Origin: a virus
Direction: 5' to 3' (one strand)
Length of the DNA stretch: 34,404 bases
Virus record (IMG/VR): IMGVR_UViG_3300045950_000086
Coordinates: 1-34,404 of that record
Part shown: piece after piece, positions 1 through 7,103 of the stretch
Numbering within the stretch: the stretch's first letter is position 1
How the letters are laid out: each line of letters begins with the position of its first letter
Notes under the pieces: model-generated
What the model saw: only the letters and a program-made list of their open reading frames with translations
What the model was told of the DNA's origin: nothing
Database searches by the model: none
Translations under genes and position numbers: made by a program

Positions 1-103
1 CGCCGCTCGCTTGCTCAATCAGGCACGCATAGCACTCTTTCAATCCATCAACTCAACCCAGAACAACGCCGCTTAAGCAGACCCTCTCCACCTCACTTCA
101 GAC

Positions 104-277
104 TCATCTCTGGATTGGAAAGGACTGGGTGTTGCGTCGGGACGATTTTTCTGGAACCCCGTTGACATCCTTGGCGACGAACCAAGGGTCGCCTTGGATC
201 ATCACCATCCGGACAGAATACGAGGGCTCGAAATCGAAAACGGCAGGCGCAGGCGCGCCTTGGGCTTGAGTGGTCAT
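104..277 (-). pseudogene. Truncated BRO-N antirepressor (Ant) remnant
   Basis: This 57-aa frame starts MTTQAQGAPAPAVF and keeps the first part of a BRO-N domain (PWFVAKDV). It then diverges at about residue 39 and stops. The intact relative at 16703-17476 begins almost identically (MNTQAQGAPAPTVF, PWFCAKDV) and continues for 257 aa, so this copy has lost most of the DNA-binding domain and all of the C-terminal domain. The homology continues upstream into the C4 RNA leader, so a whole C4-ant unit was once here. It lies at the downstream end of the leftward early operon. It is unlikely to work as an antirepressor, though its mRNA could still pair with a C4 RNA. Confidence 0.7.
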
Positions 278-540
278 GATGTGTGCTCCGGTTCGGATTG
301 CGAACCGTCCATCAGTCGCCAAACTGGTGGACGGAACCGAACGGGTTGGCGAACCGGTGGAGCACCGGCAGAGCCTTGCGGCTCTCCCGTCCGGCCCGCC
401 CATAACTGGGCACACACGGACACAAAAAAGCCGCGATGCTTGCGCTTGCGGCTCTTGGCCGCTCCAACTCGGGTCGCCAAACCCGATCCCGACATGCGCC
501 GGGATAGAGACAGAATAGCCACGGCACGGCCCGTTGGCAA
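274..540 (-). CDS. Possible Ash/Icd-like small protein overlapping C4 RNA
   Basis: An 88-aa frame lies upstream of the antirepressor remnant and overlaps its start by four bases (ATGA). This matches the position of the icd-like or ash-like frames upstream of ant in P1 and P4-type elements. The residues around GFFVSVCAQLWAGRTGEPQG resemble the Ash family. The same DNA carries the structured C4 RNA and a terminator hairpin, so the open frame may simply reflect RNA constraint. The frame in phase with ant is also open here. Coding status is uncertain. Confidence 0.3.
   Translation of the reverse strand: MPTGRAVAILSLSRRMSGSGLATRVGAAKSRKRKHRGFFVSVCAQLWAGRTGEPQGSAGAPPVRQPVRFRPPVWRLMDGSQSEPEHTS
300..415 (-). 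ncRNA. c4: C4-type antisense RNA, copy 1
   Basis: Read on the minus strand, this leader has the hallmarks of the C4 RNA of P1/P7-like phages (established family; controls antirepressor synthesis by pairing with ant mRNA). A GAGCC-GCAA-GGCTC hairpin with a GNRA tetraloop (plus-strand 371-384) lies inside a longer GC-rich stem built from GGCCGG and CCGGTT. The segment ending CCACCAGTTTGGCGAC follows. Copy 2 at 16575-16680 has GAGTC-GCAA-GACTC at the same place, a compensatory change that supports the fold. Exact ends are not determinable by eye. Confidence 0.72.
424..453 (-). terminator. Rho-independent hairpin upstream of C4 copy 1
   Basis: On the minus strand, AGCCGC (plus 448-453) pairs with GCGGCT (plus 429-434) and is followed by a T-run (plus A-run 424-429). 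The same hairpin and T-run occur at 16523-16553 before C4 copy 2, so this is a conserved part of the leader. It may attenuate transcription entering the C4-ant unit. Confidence 0.6.
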
Positions 541-542
541 GA

Positions 543-588
543 GTAGCTACAAAAATTCCTTGACCAGCCATATTATTGTAGCTACCAT
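543..588 (+). promoter_or_regulatory. brnTA promoter with paired GTAGCTAC operators
   Basis: TTGACC (560-565), a 17-nt spacer and TACCAT (583-588) form a plausible sigma-70 promoter. The self-complementary octamer GTAGCTAC occurs at 543-550 and again at 578-585, overlapping the -10 box. That is where a BrnA ribbon-helix-helix repressor would bind for autoregulation. The -10 box ends 7 nt before the GTG start codon of brnT, so the transcript would have essentially no leader. Confidence 0.6.
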
Positions 589-595
589 AATCCAC

Positions 596-874
596 GTGAA
601 GATTACCTGCGATCCCAGCAAACGCACCAAAACCCTCGATGACCGTGGGTTGGATTTCGAAGATGCCGTCGAAGTCTTTGCCGGCCCCACCATCGACTTC
701 CCGGACGACCGAAAGGACTACGGCGAAACTCGTATTGTGACGGTGGTTTTTTTGCGCGGACGAATGATGGTCGTGGTCTGGACTCCCCGTGGCGAGGCCC
801 GCCACATCATATCCATGAGGAAAGCCAATGAACGAGAGCAAGCGCGTTTTAGGCAGCGACTTGAAAAAAGTTGA
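596..874 (+). CDS. brnT: BrnT family type II toxin (ribonuclease)
   Basis: A 92-aa protein beginning VKITCDPSKRTKTLDDRGLDFEDAV, the typical N-terminus of BrnT toxins, RelE-fold ribonucleases that cut mRNA and are held inactive by BrnA. It ends in the family-like segment RHIISMRKANEREQARF. The GTG start was chosen because it matches the family N-terminus; the frame is open further upstream, but that DNA is the C4/ash leader of the opposite strand. The gene overlaps brnA by 47 bp, the usual toxin-first order. The module stands rightward against the leftward early operon and may stabilise the prophage or act in defence. No damage is seen. Confidence 0.9.
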   Translation: MKITCDPSKRTKTLDDRGLDFEDAVEVFAGPTIDFPDDRKDYGETRIVTVVFLRGRMMVVVWTPRGEARHIISMRKANEREQARFRQRLEKS

Positions 875-1166
875 CGCCCATGTCATCCAGTCGGAGGAAT
901 ACGAGGAAATTCCCGAATTGACGGACGAATGGTTCGAAAAGGCAACGCCCATGATCGGGGGCGAGCCTGTTTCTAGCGAAGAATGGAAGTCCGCGGCGCG
1001 GAAAGAGATGCGGCGCGGCCGGCCGAAAGCCCGGACTCGCAAGGTATTGCTGTCGGTGCGATATAGCCCGGAAGTCGTGGAATACTTCCGCGCCACGGGC
1101 GAAGGTTGGCAAGCTCGCATGGACGAAGCTTTGAAAGAGTGGATCAAGGCGCATCCTCCGGCTTAA
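828..1166 (+). CDS. brnA: BrnA family antitoxin
   Basis: A 112-aa antitoxin. An acidic N-terminal half (EEYEEIPELTDEWFEKATPM) should wrap the toxin. A basic linker (RRGRPKARTRK, about residues 62-73) precedes a C-terminal ribbon-helix-helix (KVLLSVRYSPEVVEYFRATGEGWQARMDEALKEWI) that would bind DNA and dimerise. BrnA proteins neutralise BrnT and repress their own operon, and the paired GTAGCTAC octamers upstream are the likely target. Its last 23 bp overlap the end of the methyltransferase remnant on the other strand. Confidence 0.9.
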   Translation: MNESKRVLGSDLKKVDAHVIQSEEYEEIPELTDEWFEKATPMIGGEPVSSEEWKSAARKEMRRGRPKARTRKVLLSVRYSPEVVEYFRATGEGWQARMDEALKEWIKAHPPA

Positions 1167-1365
1167 CATGCTGCCGACCCTGGCGTGGTTTCATGAAAAC
1201 CACCCAGTGGGTGCCGTTCTCTTTGTCGTGGGAGCGGTCGGTGACTATCAACGTTTCGCGGCGGACATCACCGAACGCTGCGTCGGGGTGGTTGCGGCTA
1301 AACCACATCATGCGGCTGCCGCAGCACGGATCGAGAATTAGTGGCATGTTTGGTCCATGGTTCAC
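1144..1365 (-). pseudogene. Internally deleted phage DNA methyltransferase
   Basis: A 73-aa frame keeps the N-terminal SAM-binding segment of a phage class I methyltransferase (LILDPCCGSRMMWF, then HPDAAFGDVRRET and TDRSH). It then passes directly into a tail-end motif of the same family (THWVVFMKPR). The usual middle of more than 100 residues, including the DPPH-type catalytic motif, is absent, while the reading frame is preserved. The GTG start overlaps the helicase stop (GTGA), so it sits as the translationally coupled last gene of the helicase operon. Without the catalytic motif it cannot methylate DNA; it could be a remnant or a small SAM-site protein. Confidence 0.68.
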
Positions 1366-2978
1366 GCCGCCTCCTGTTGCACGGCCATGCCGACCACGTT
1401 TTTCCACTTCGAATTCATGTCGATCGTGATCGTCAGCACGCGCTTGAATCCGACCGCGCCGGATTTCAGCAGCAGGGCCGCTTCCTCCGCGTTGCGCGGG
1501 TTCGAGCGCGGCCAGGTCAGGCGGCGCCAGTCTTGCACGGCCTTTTGGCGGGCATAGCCGTCGTGAGACAGCATGAGATTGAGGCGGTAGGATTCCAGGC
1601 CGCAATCAAAGCTGATGCGCAGGTAAGGCGCGCCGCTGGTCTTGGCGGTCTCGACGCCATAGGTGATGCCGTCCACGCCGATCGTTTCCAGGCGGGGCGC
1701 GCCGGACAGCACGGAGGCTTGAGACGCTACGGTGTTGACGGTCGAGGCCGGCGGCGGGAATTCGGCCTGGCACTGGCCGCACTCGGCCGCGCCGGCGGGG
1801 TTGGACGCGCCGCAGCAATCACAGATTTTGAACGGGGCCTGGCCGCCTTCGTTCTTGCCCAGTTTCGACCTGCCCTTGACTTCATCCACCGGCCCCAGCA
1901 GTGAGGTGGTGTCGGTGAAATCCAGCCACAGACAATCTCGCTTCCCGTGCGCCGTGCGCATGCCGCGCCCGGCAATCTGTACGTACAGCACCGGGCTTTG
2001 GGTGTTGCGGACCAGGGCGATCAGGTCCACGTCCGGCACGTCGAAGCCGGTGGTCAGCACGGCGACGTTGACCAGGGCGCGCAATCGGCCCGCCTTGAAT
2101 GCCTGGATACGTTCCTCGCGCAACGTCTTGGGCGTATTGGCCGATACCACCGCGCAGGGGATGCCGCGATCCGTCAGGGCGGCCGCCATGTGAACGGCGT
2201 GCCCGACCGTGACGCAGAACACCATCCACTTCCGGCGCAGGGCGCCCAGCCCGATCAGCTCGTCGGCAATCCTGGCGGTCACCTCCGGCTGGTCCAGCCG
2301 CTGGGCGAGTTGGGAGACGATATAGTCGCCGTTGGCGGTGCCGACGCCTTCGCCGCTGATTTGAGTCTTCGGCGGGGCGATTACCAGCGGCGCCAGGAAC
2401 CCTTCGTCCAGCAGATCGCGCATGGTGACGCGGGCGGCGATGTCGGTGAACAGGCGCTGCTCGCCGTCCGTCAGCCAGAGACCATTGCCGCGGAAGGGCG
2501 TGCCGGTCCAGCCGATCACGCGCACTGCCGCGTTGTTGCGCTGGCAGCCTTTGATGAGATCGCGGTACATGCCGGTGTCGGAGCGGGAAACAAGATGGCA
2601 TTCGTCGATCAGGATCAGATCGAACAGCCCCAGCCGATCCGCGCAGCGGGCCAGTGTGCCGACGGTGCCGAGGATGACGTCCTTGTCATGCACGAAGTCC
2701 TTGCGGCCGAGGCTGGCCGACTGGATGCCGATGCGCAGATCCGGCGCGATGGTGATCAGCTTGGCCAGGTTCTGTTCGGCCAGCTCCTTGGACGGGACCA
2801 CGATCAGCACCCGGCTGCGCGTGTCGAACCCGGTGACGGCGTGGCGGCACAGGGCGGCGATCATGACCGATTTCCCTGCGCCGACGCAGGCCGATACGAT
2901 CGGATTGCCTGCCGGGTTGGCGCGGAACCAGCCGTAGAGCTGGTCGAGCGTGGCTTGCTGATAGGGGCGGAGGATCAT
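1362..2978 (-). CDS. SF2 DEAD/DEAH-like phage helicase with zinc finger
   Basis: A 538-aa superfamily 2 helicase probably used in phage DNA replication or recombination. Visible motifs in order are Q-like RPYQQ near the N-terminus, Walker A GAGKS (about 32-37), motif Ia VVPSKELAEQ, DECH motif II (ILIDECH), GWTGTPFRG (motif III region), the helicase C segment VAVLTTGFDVPDVDLI, and motif VI QIAGRGMR. A four-cysteine zinc ribbon (CDCCG...CGQC) follows near residue 400. The start was placed at 2978 because the ATG overlaps the stop of the 75-aa gene (ATGA), giving translational coupling. It belongs to the leftward operon with DUF669, Gp157 and Sak4-like genes. The protein looks complete. Confidence 0.88.
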   Translation of the reverse strand: MILRPYQQATLDQLYGWFRANPAGNPIVSACVGAGKSVMIAALCRHAVTGFDTRSRVLIVVPSKELAEQNLAKLITIAPDLRIGIQSASLGRKDFVHDKDVILGTVGTLARCADRLGLFDLILIDECHLVSRSDTGMYRDLIKGCQRNNAAVRVIGWTGTPFRGNGLWLTDGEQRLFTDIAARVTMRDLLDEGFLAPLVIAPPKTQISGEGVGTANGDYIVSQLAQRLDQPEVTARIADELIGLGALRRKWMVFCVTVGHAVHMAAALTDRGIPCAVVSANTPKTLREERIQAFKAGRLRALVNVAVLTTGFDVPDVDLIALVRNTQSPVLYVQIAGRGMRTAHGKRDCLWLDFTDTTSLLGPVDEVKGRSKLGKNEGGQAPFKICDCCGASNPAGAAECGQCQAEFPPPASTVNTVASQASVLSGAPRLETIGVDGITYGVETAKTSGAPYLRISFDCGLESYRLNLMLSHDGYARQKAVQDWRRLTWPRSNPRNAEEAALLLKSGAVGFKRVLTITIDMNSKWKNVVGMAVQQEAA

Positions 2979-3202
2979 TGGCCGTCTCCATTCACCAGCG
3001 CTTCCATGGCTTCCACGTCGACAGGCCGTTGCCAGCCGATGGTGATGCTGTGCCAGGCGAGGAAAACACCATAAGCCCATTGCCGGCGCACCCTAATCGA
3101 TTCGTCCGTGGCGAATGGCCGGCGCTCTAACAGGGTCTGAATGCGCCATCTGGTCATTTGGGTGAGCTGTTCGTAGGTCCAGCTCCGGTTATTGTCTGCC
3201 AT
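2975..3202 (-). CDS. Hypothetical 75-aa phage early protein
   Basis: A small soluble protein rich in Trp and Arg (WTYEQLTQMTRWRIQTLLERRPFATDE) with no family I recognise. Its stop overlaps the helicase start by four bases, and its operon position suggests a small helicase accessory or regulator; this is inference from context only. The rightward HigBA module begins about 50 bp beyond its start codon, so transcription from the leftward promoter must pass antisense through that module to reach this gene. Confidence 0.55.
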   Translation of the reverse strand: MADNNRSWTYEQLTQMTRWRIQTLLERRPFATDESIRVRRQWAYGVFLAWHSITIGWQRPVDVEAMEALVNGDGQ

Positions 3203-3249
3203 TGGCTGCCTCCGTTGGTTGTGATGGCGTTTCCTCCAGCTCGCGCGGA

Positions 3250-3276
3250 ATACGGGAGTCCCGTATAATCTTCCCC
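3250..3276 (+). promoter_or_regulatory. higBA operator-promoter (copy 1)
   Basis: A perfect 17-bp palindrome with one central base, ATACGGGAGTCCCGTAT (3250-3266), overlaps a consensus -10 box TATAAT (3264-3269). No clear -35 box is seen. Only 7 nt separate the -10 box from the ATG at 3277, so the transcript should be leaderless. The HigA-like protein encoded downstream is the expected repressor. Confidence 0.65.
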
Positions 3277-3572
3277 ATGCGCACCGTGATCGAAACTTCG
3301 ACCTTCCAGAGGCAGGCCGCCCAGGTGTGGAGCGATGGGGAGCACGAGGCCTTCGTCAACGGATTGCCGCGAACCCGGAAGCCGGGGACGTGATTCCCGG
3401 CGCCGAAGGGGCGCGCAAGGTGCGCTGGGGCCGCGCCGGTTCCGGGAAGCGGGGCGGCGTGCGCGTGATTTACTTCAGCCTGACGGAGCGCGGCGAGGTG
3501 GTTCTGGTGATGCTGTACACCAAAGCCGACCGCGAGAACGTGACGCCAGACGAAATCGACAAAGCGAGGTGA
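3277..3572 (+). pseudogene. higB: Frameshifted RelE/HigB-2-like toxin
   Basis: Two frames together give a complete RelE/HigB-2-type toxin. The first encodes MRTVIETSTFQRQAAQVWSD...EAFVN and runs to a stop at 3391-3393. The second continues IAANPEAGDVIPGAEGARKVRWGR...VRVIYFSLTERGEVVLVMLYTKADREN to 3572. The switch falls near 3360, where one base appears to be missing (a TGG Trp codon is expected before ATTGCC). Such toxins cleave mRNA on the ribosome; this one should be dead unless the shift is a sequencing error or is recoded. The antitoxin gene follows 4 bp later and is intact. Confidence 0.78.
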
Positions 3573-3576
3573 CCGG

Positions 3577-3885
3577 ATGGACATCGAAAAAATCGCCAAG
3601 GCCATCGAGGCCGATGCGGGCGGCGCGCTGCCGGAATTGCGCCAGGCGCTGACTGAGGCGGAAGCCGGACTTGGCCGCATCACGACGCGCGAGCAGATTC
3701 TGACGCGCGCGGCGCGCAAGGCGACGGGCCTGTCGCAACAGGCGTTCGCCGACTGTATCGCTACGCCGGTCGCCACCCTGCGCGATTGGGAGCAAGGGCG
3801 GTTCAAGCCGCCCGGCGGCGTGCTGTGCCTGCTGCGGCTCATCGAGCGGCATCCTGAGCTGGCGCGGGAGCTGGAAGCGGCCTGA
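3577..3885 (+). CDS. higA: HigA-like XRE antitoxin
   Basis: A 102-aa protein with a C-terminal helix-turn-helix (LSQQAFADCIATPVATLRDWEQGRFKP, about residues 49-75) preceded by a helical, acidic N-terminus. This matches antitoxins paired with HigB-2/RelE toxins, which bind the toxin and repress the operon. It follows the frameshifted toxin by 4 bp. If the toxin is dead, this gene may persist as an anti-addiction antitoxin or as a repressor acting at the 3250-3266 palindrome. Confidence 0.82.
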   Translation: MDIEKIAKAIEADAGGALPELRQALTEAEAGLGRITTREQILTRAARKATGLSQQAFADCIATPVATLRDWEQGRFKPPGGVLCLLRLIERHPELARELEAA

Positions 3886-3910
3886 AGCCGTGGATTCATC
3901 ACGCCGCCCC

Positions 3911-4399
3911 TCATTTGATCGCCACCCGATACCCGCCCTCGACCACCGGCGCCCCAGGGCATCCGCCGGCGTCCTTGATCGCCGTCTTGTTCGGCTCGCG
4001 CGTGATCTTTTCGCGCCAGAACTCGGGCGGGATCGCGGCCTCGTCGACGATCCGCACCGACGCCGGCAGCTTCGCCAGCGACACGCAAACATGCGCGTTC
4101 TGGGCCTTCTTCATGCCGGCGGTCTGCAAACCGTCGCGCAGGTAATCGCGCAGCCGGGCCGCCTTGTTCTCGATCGCCTTGCGCCGGTCGCGCATGCGCT
4201 TCTCGGCTTCCTCGATGCCGGTGGCGGTGTTCTCCAGGTTGACGACGAACTGGGCGACGTTGCAGACCTTGTCCGTGAATTCGCCGTCCAGGCCTTCCAT
4301 GGTGTCGCGGATGGTGTCGGCGTCGACGTCGTTCTCCGGATCCGTGAGGAATTCCAGGGCGCCCTGGTAGCGGGCGCTGATTTCGTACAGGGATGTCAT
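3911..4399 (-). CDS. Siphovirus Gp157-like protein
   Basis: A 162-aa protein resembling the siphovirus Gp157 family. It has an N-terminal MTSLYEISARYQGALEFLTD and a long charged helical middle (ENTATGIEEAEKRMRDRRKAIENKAARLRDYL), probably a coiled coil. A C-terminal beta-rich part carries PPEFWREKITREPNKTAIKDA. The family is common in phage recombination/replication operons. A link to host resistance has been proposed for one member, but the biochemical role is not established. It begins 2 bp after the DUF669 gene in the leftward operon. The GC-rich stretch on the opposite strand is a shadow. Confidence 0.82.
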   Translation of the reverse strand: MTSLYEISARYQGALEFLTDPENDVDADTIRDTMEGLDGEFTDKVCNVAQFVVNLENTATGIEEAEKRMRDRRKAIENKAARLRDYLRDGLQTAGMKKAQNAHVCVSLAKLPASVRIVDEAAIPPEFWREKITREPNKTAIKDAGGCPGAPVVEGGYRVAIK

Positions 4400-4401
4400 G
4401 G

Positions 4402-5031
4402 TTACCGCCTCCAGGGTTGTTGTCTGCCGGCCTGGGGCTGGGCGGGCTGCTGGCGCGGCGGCGCCGCCTGGCGGGGCGGTTGCGGCGGCGGGGCCGGCGG
4501 CGCGAACGCACCGCCCTCACCGGGCTTGCCCTGAGCCCCTCGACCCCGCTCGGGGGAGCCGGAGTCGAAGGGCGCCTCATACCGCTTGATGCGGTTCTGG
4601 TCGGGGTACTGGCCGGACCGATCCTGCTCGATGCCGACATGGGCCGCGAATTCGACGCCCTCGAGGCCGCGCAGCAGGTTCATGGTCAGGCGCTGATTGG
4701 CGTCCCGCCCGCAGGCGATCAGCCATTGCTTGACCTGCTTCTGGGCGATTTCGACGGTCTGGTGGTTGTGGTGTTGCAGGTTGTAGTTCTCGAACACCTT
4801 GCGGCCCTGGTGCTGCCCTTCCGCAACCTGGAATTCGACGGCCACCATTTTGCCGGCGCCGTTCCGAGTGTTCTTGAGCTGGACGCGGGTCGCCATCAGG
4901 CGATAGCGCCCGGCGGGGAACGGGGTGTAGTTGTCGGTCTCGTCGATGTCGCGGCCGTCTATGCCGAAATCGTAGTCCTCGTCCATCGGGTACTGGTCGG
5001 CGTAGTAATCTTGCACGTATTGGTTGGTCAT
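4402..5031 (-). CDS. DUF669-family single-strand DNA-binding-like protein
   Basis: A 209-aa protein matching DUF669, a phage family usually encoded beside Sak4-type recombinases and regarded as an SSB-like accessory. The folded core (about residues 35-145) includes YTPFPAGRYRLMATRVQLKNTRNGAGKMVAVEFQV and GRKVFENYNLQH. A Pro/Gln/Ala-rich disordered tail follows (PPAPPPQPPRQAAPPRQQ), ending PWRR, like the flexible tails of SSBs. The segment around 4530-4580 that encodes the linker holds a CTCGACCCCGCTCGGG / GGAGTCGAAG repeat resembling intergenic repeats of GC-rich genomes. Confidence 0.82.
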   Translation of the reverse strand: MTNQYVQDYYADQYPMDEDYDFGIDGRDIDETDNYTPFPAGRYRLMATRVQLKNTRNGAGKMVAVEFQVAEGQHQGRKVFENYNLQHHNHQTVEIAQKQVKQWLIACGRDANQRLTMNLLRGLEGVEFAAHVGIEQDRSGQYPDQNRIKRYEAPFDSGSPERGRGAQGKPGEGGAFAPPAPPPQPPRQAAPPRQQPAQPQAGRQQPWRR

Positions 5032-5045
5032 GGCGGGTCTTCCGG

Positions 5046-5816
5046 TTATGCGGCTCGTTGAGTCGGCGGGTTGTAGGATTTCTGGATGGCCTGCCAGAAC
5101 TCTCCCCAGTCGAGCGGGAGTTTTGCCGGCAGGCTGTAGCGGTTTTTGGCGTCATAGGCGGCGGTGCGCTCCAGGTGCAGCAGGCGTTTGCCGTAGCTCA
5201 CGGCCCGCTTGGTCTGGTTCAGGCCCTCGCCCACGGTCTTGATGACCGTGTCGTAGTTGGCGAACGCGTTGATGTCGCACCATTCGCGCAGCTTGGCGGC
5301 GTTGGCGTCGTCCAGCTTGAGGATGTAGCGGTCGTAGGGCTCGCGCTCGGGGTCGTCGAAGCGCTTCACCTGGCAGTGGCTGATCAGGATGATGTTCATC
5401 CCCTTGGCCGACCACAGGGCGTCCAGCGCCCGGAACAGCTTGGCGAACTTCTCCCGCGCAAACTTGTAGCCCTTGCCGTAGCCGATCGCCTCGATGCCGG
5501 TGACCTGGTTTTCCGCGCAGACGGCCTCCAGACACAGCGCCTCGGCCCAATCGGTGGAGTCGAGCACCAGCGTCTGGTAGTCGTGCTCGCCCTCGTACAG
5601 CGCCGCGATGGCGTCATGGATGTCGTCCCAGGTCTCCGGCGTCGGGAAGCGGGCGATGTCGAGCAGGCCGGCGCCGTCCTCGGCGTTGATGAAGATGGGC
5701 GAGGGAGCCTGGGCGGCGAAGGTGGTCTTGCCGATCCCGTCGGTGCCGAACAGGCTCATGCGGAGCGGACGGAACTGGCGGCCGGTCTGGATGTTGGAAA
5801 GCGCCATCCTGCTCAT
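5046..5816 (-). CDS. Sak4-like RecA-fold ATPase (phage recombinase)
   Basis: A 256-aa P-loop ATPase. Walker A is LFGTDGIGKTTFA near residues 20-32. A Walker B-like YQTLVLDSTDW follows near residue 80. A later segment NIILISHCQVKRFDDPE fits the RecA-like core of Sak4 or AAA_24 phage nucleotide-binding proteins. Known relatives assist single-strand annealing and homologous recombination with an SSB partner, here the DUF669 gene downstream. The start at 5816 was preferred because its ATG overlaps the previous stop (ATGA); an ATG at 5825 is also in frame. Confidence 0.82.
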   Translation of the reverse strand: MSRMALSNIQTGRQFRPLRMSLFGTDGIGKTTFAAQAPSPIFINAEDGAGLLDIARFPTPETWDDIHDAIAALYEGEHDYQTLVLDSTDWAEALCLEAVCAENQVTGIEAIGYGKGYKFAREKFAKLFRALDALWSAKGMNIILISHCQVKRFDDPEREPYDRYILKLDDANAAKLREWCDINAFANYDTVIKTVGEGLNQTKRAVSYGKRLLHLERTAAYDAKNRYSLPAKLPLDWGEFWQAIQKSYNPPTQRAA

Positions 5817-6301
5817 GCCGCCCACCGCAAATCTTCGGCCACCTCGCCCAGCACCCGGCCGATCTCCGGATCGAGCAGGTCGCGCAGGGCTTCGAGCACG
5901 CGGATTTTCAGATCCTGGTTTTCCACCGGCTTGGGAAGCTGGCGCAGCCTTTCGGACAGATCGGCCAGGGCCTGGTCGATGGCGCAGTACACCGGCTCGT
6001 CGCTTTCGTCCTCATCGACCGGATCGCCGGGCGATTCTTCGACGGCCTCCTTGATGCCGGCGCCAAGCTGTACGATTTCGACCGGCGGCATGCCGGCATC
6101 GCCGGCCACCGTATAGCGCGGCACGCCGTCGCCTTCGTCGATTCCTTTATCAGGGGCGTGCTCCTTGGTTGCAGGCTTACGGGATTTCCGTTCGTACGTC
6201 TCAGTGTCAGGGTTGTATTGCGCGGCGTGCAGTCGGCCGTCACAAACAGGGCACAGCATCCTCATGCGCGCGCCGCGGGTATTGGAGTTGATGGTCTTCA
6301 T
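5813..6301 (-). CDS. Hypothetical 162-aa protein, first gene of leftward early operon
   Basis: The start at 6301 was chosen for its strong GAGGAG ribosome-binding site about 7 nt upstream. The protein has a basic N-terminus with one CPVC motif (MRMLCPVCDGRLHAAQ), an acidic middle (SPGDPVDEDESDEPV) and a leucine-rich helical C-terminus. A single CxxC is not a full zinc finger unless it dimerises. The N-terminus resembles small zinc-ribbon regulators (Ogr-like) only loosely, so I do not assign a function. It is the first gene after the operator-controlled promoter at 6354-6383, like lambda N by position, but there is no N-like arginine-rich motif. Confidence 0.6.
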   Translation of the reverse strand: MKTINSNTRGARMRMLCPVCDGRLHAAQYNPDTETYERKSRKPATKEHAPDKGIDEGDGVPRYTVAGDAGMPPVEIVQLGAGIKEAVEESPGDPVDEDESDEPVYCAIDQALADLSERLRQLPKPVENQDLKIRVLEALRDLLDPEIGRVLGEVAEDLRWAA

Positions 6302-6353
6302 GGGGGTCTCCTCGTTTGCCAGTGGGACGGTCCAGGAGTGGGCCGTTGGGCGA

Positions 6354-6398
6354 AGATTACCCATAAGGGTATCTACAAGTCAATACCCGTATGGGTAA
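6354..6398 (-). promoter_or_regulatory. Leftward early promoter with two repressor operators (OL-like)
   Basis: On the minus strand, TTGACT (plus 6378-6383) and TAATCT (plus 6354-6359) form a promoter with an 18-nt spacer. Two palindromes overlie it: TTACCCATAAGGGTAT (6357-6372) between the boxes and over the -10, and ATACCCGTATGGGTAA (6383-6398) abutting the -35. Their centres are 26 bp apart. The same palindrome family occurs at 9157-9170 and 9225-9238 around the repressor and cro genes. This is therefore the leftward target of the same regulator. Confidence 0.75.
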
Positions 6399-6571
6399 TT
6401 TTTTCGCCGATCGCTCGGGATCGGCATTCGAGGGTGGGGAGGGTGGGCTAGGGACGGTGCACCGGTAGTGTTTTCATGGCTGGACACACACAATCTGTAG
6501 CGGCTCGCTTTGGCATGGCTATCCGCGCCAGGATGGTGACCGCTCTTCCCGGCTCAACGGGTGATAAAGCC

Positions 6572-6823
6572 ATGATTCCAGACCAGCTCAAACAAGAAAT
6601 TTCAGCGTTCGATGCGATGCGGGACGAACTTTTCAAACACCATGCGGGCAAGTTCGTGATTGTGAAGGATGGGCAGCTTCAAGGCGCATTTGACAGCTTT
6701 GATGCCGCGGGACGGGAAGCCGTCCGGCGATTCGGGCAAGGCCCTTATCTGATTCGGCAAGTTGGAGCGCCGACTGTCATCCGTATTGCGCGCAAGCGAT
6801 TGAAAGAGGTGAAACGTGGATAA
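6572..6823 (+). CDS. DUF5678-like small protein
   Basis: An 83-aa protein whose core (HHAGKFVIVKDGQLQGAFDSFDAAGREAVRRFGQGPYLIRQV) resembles the small DUF5678-type family, whose function is unknown. The next gene, an HTH protein, starts inside its end (stop 6821-6823, next GTG 6816). The two are probably co-translated and may derive from a toxin-antitoxin-like or regulatory pair. The frame is open back to 6476, but the ATG at 6572 better matches family N-termini. Confidence 0.55.
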   Translation: MIPDQLKQEISAFDAMRDELFKHHAGKFVIVKDGQLQGAFDSFDAAGREAVRRFGQGPYLIRQVGAPTVIRIARKRLKEVKRG

Positions 6824-7103
6824 CGACAAATTCAACCCGGTACCGCTAAATGTGGATGCGGCCCTTGGGGAAGCGATGAGCCGGCCTGGCTTCGGGGCGG
6901 CCTGGGATGCGCTGGAAGAGGAATATCAGGCGCTAGGAGCATTACTGCAGGCCAGAAAGACCGCCGGACTGACTCAGGAGGATGTGGCAAGCAGAATGGG
7001 GACGACCAAAAGCGCGATTTGCCGCCTGGAAGCCTCCATCCGCAACGACAAGGGATCACCCTCACGTTATTTCCCTTGCGGGCGGCCAAATAACGATCTC
7101 TAA
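6816..7103 (+). CDS. XRE-family HTH protein with abnormal C-terminus
   Basis: A 95-aa protein with a helix-turn-helix (LLQARKTAGLTQEDVASRMGTTKSAICRLEAS, about residues 44-75) like antitoxins of RelE/HigB modules. The usual ending of that family (a conserved segment after LEAS.RNDK.SPS giving the last helix) is replaced by RYFPCGRPNNDL. The gene therefore looks truncated or frameshifted near 7060. The GTG start has a GAGGTG ribosome-binding site and overlaps the upstream stop. No partner toxin is adjacent; the preceding gene is DUF5678-like. Confidence 0.6.
   Translation: MDNDKFNPVPLNVDAALGEAMSRPGFGAAWDALEEEYQALGALLQARKTAGLTQEDVASRMGTTKSAICRLEASIRNDKGSPSRYFPCGRPNNDL

Noticed and set aside
1-103. 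Left edge of the window examined for att site, integrase or tRNA
   Set aside because: No coding frame, tRNA fold or repeat shared with elsewhere in the window was seen.
278-1147. Open frame upstream of the ant remnant in the same phase on the minus strand
   Set aside because: Most of it is antisense to brnT and brnA; only the part near the C4 leader resembles anything, and that is shared RNA-level homology.
1170-1225. Short CACCC/GGGTG inverted repeat near the end of brnA considered as a terminator
   Set aside because: The stem is short and no T-run follows on either strand.
3189-4640. A 483-aa minus-strand frame spanning the Gp157-like and HigA region
   Set aside because: It is out of phase with the recognisable Gp157-like and DUF669 genes and is Arg/Ser/Pro-rich shadow sequence.
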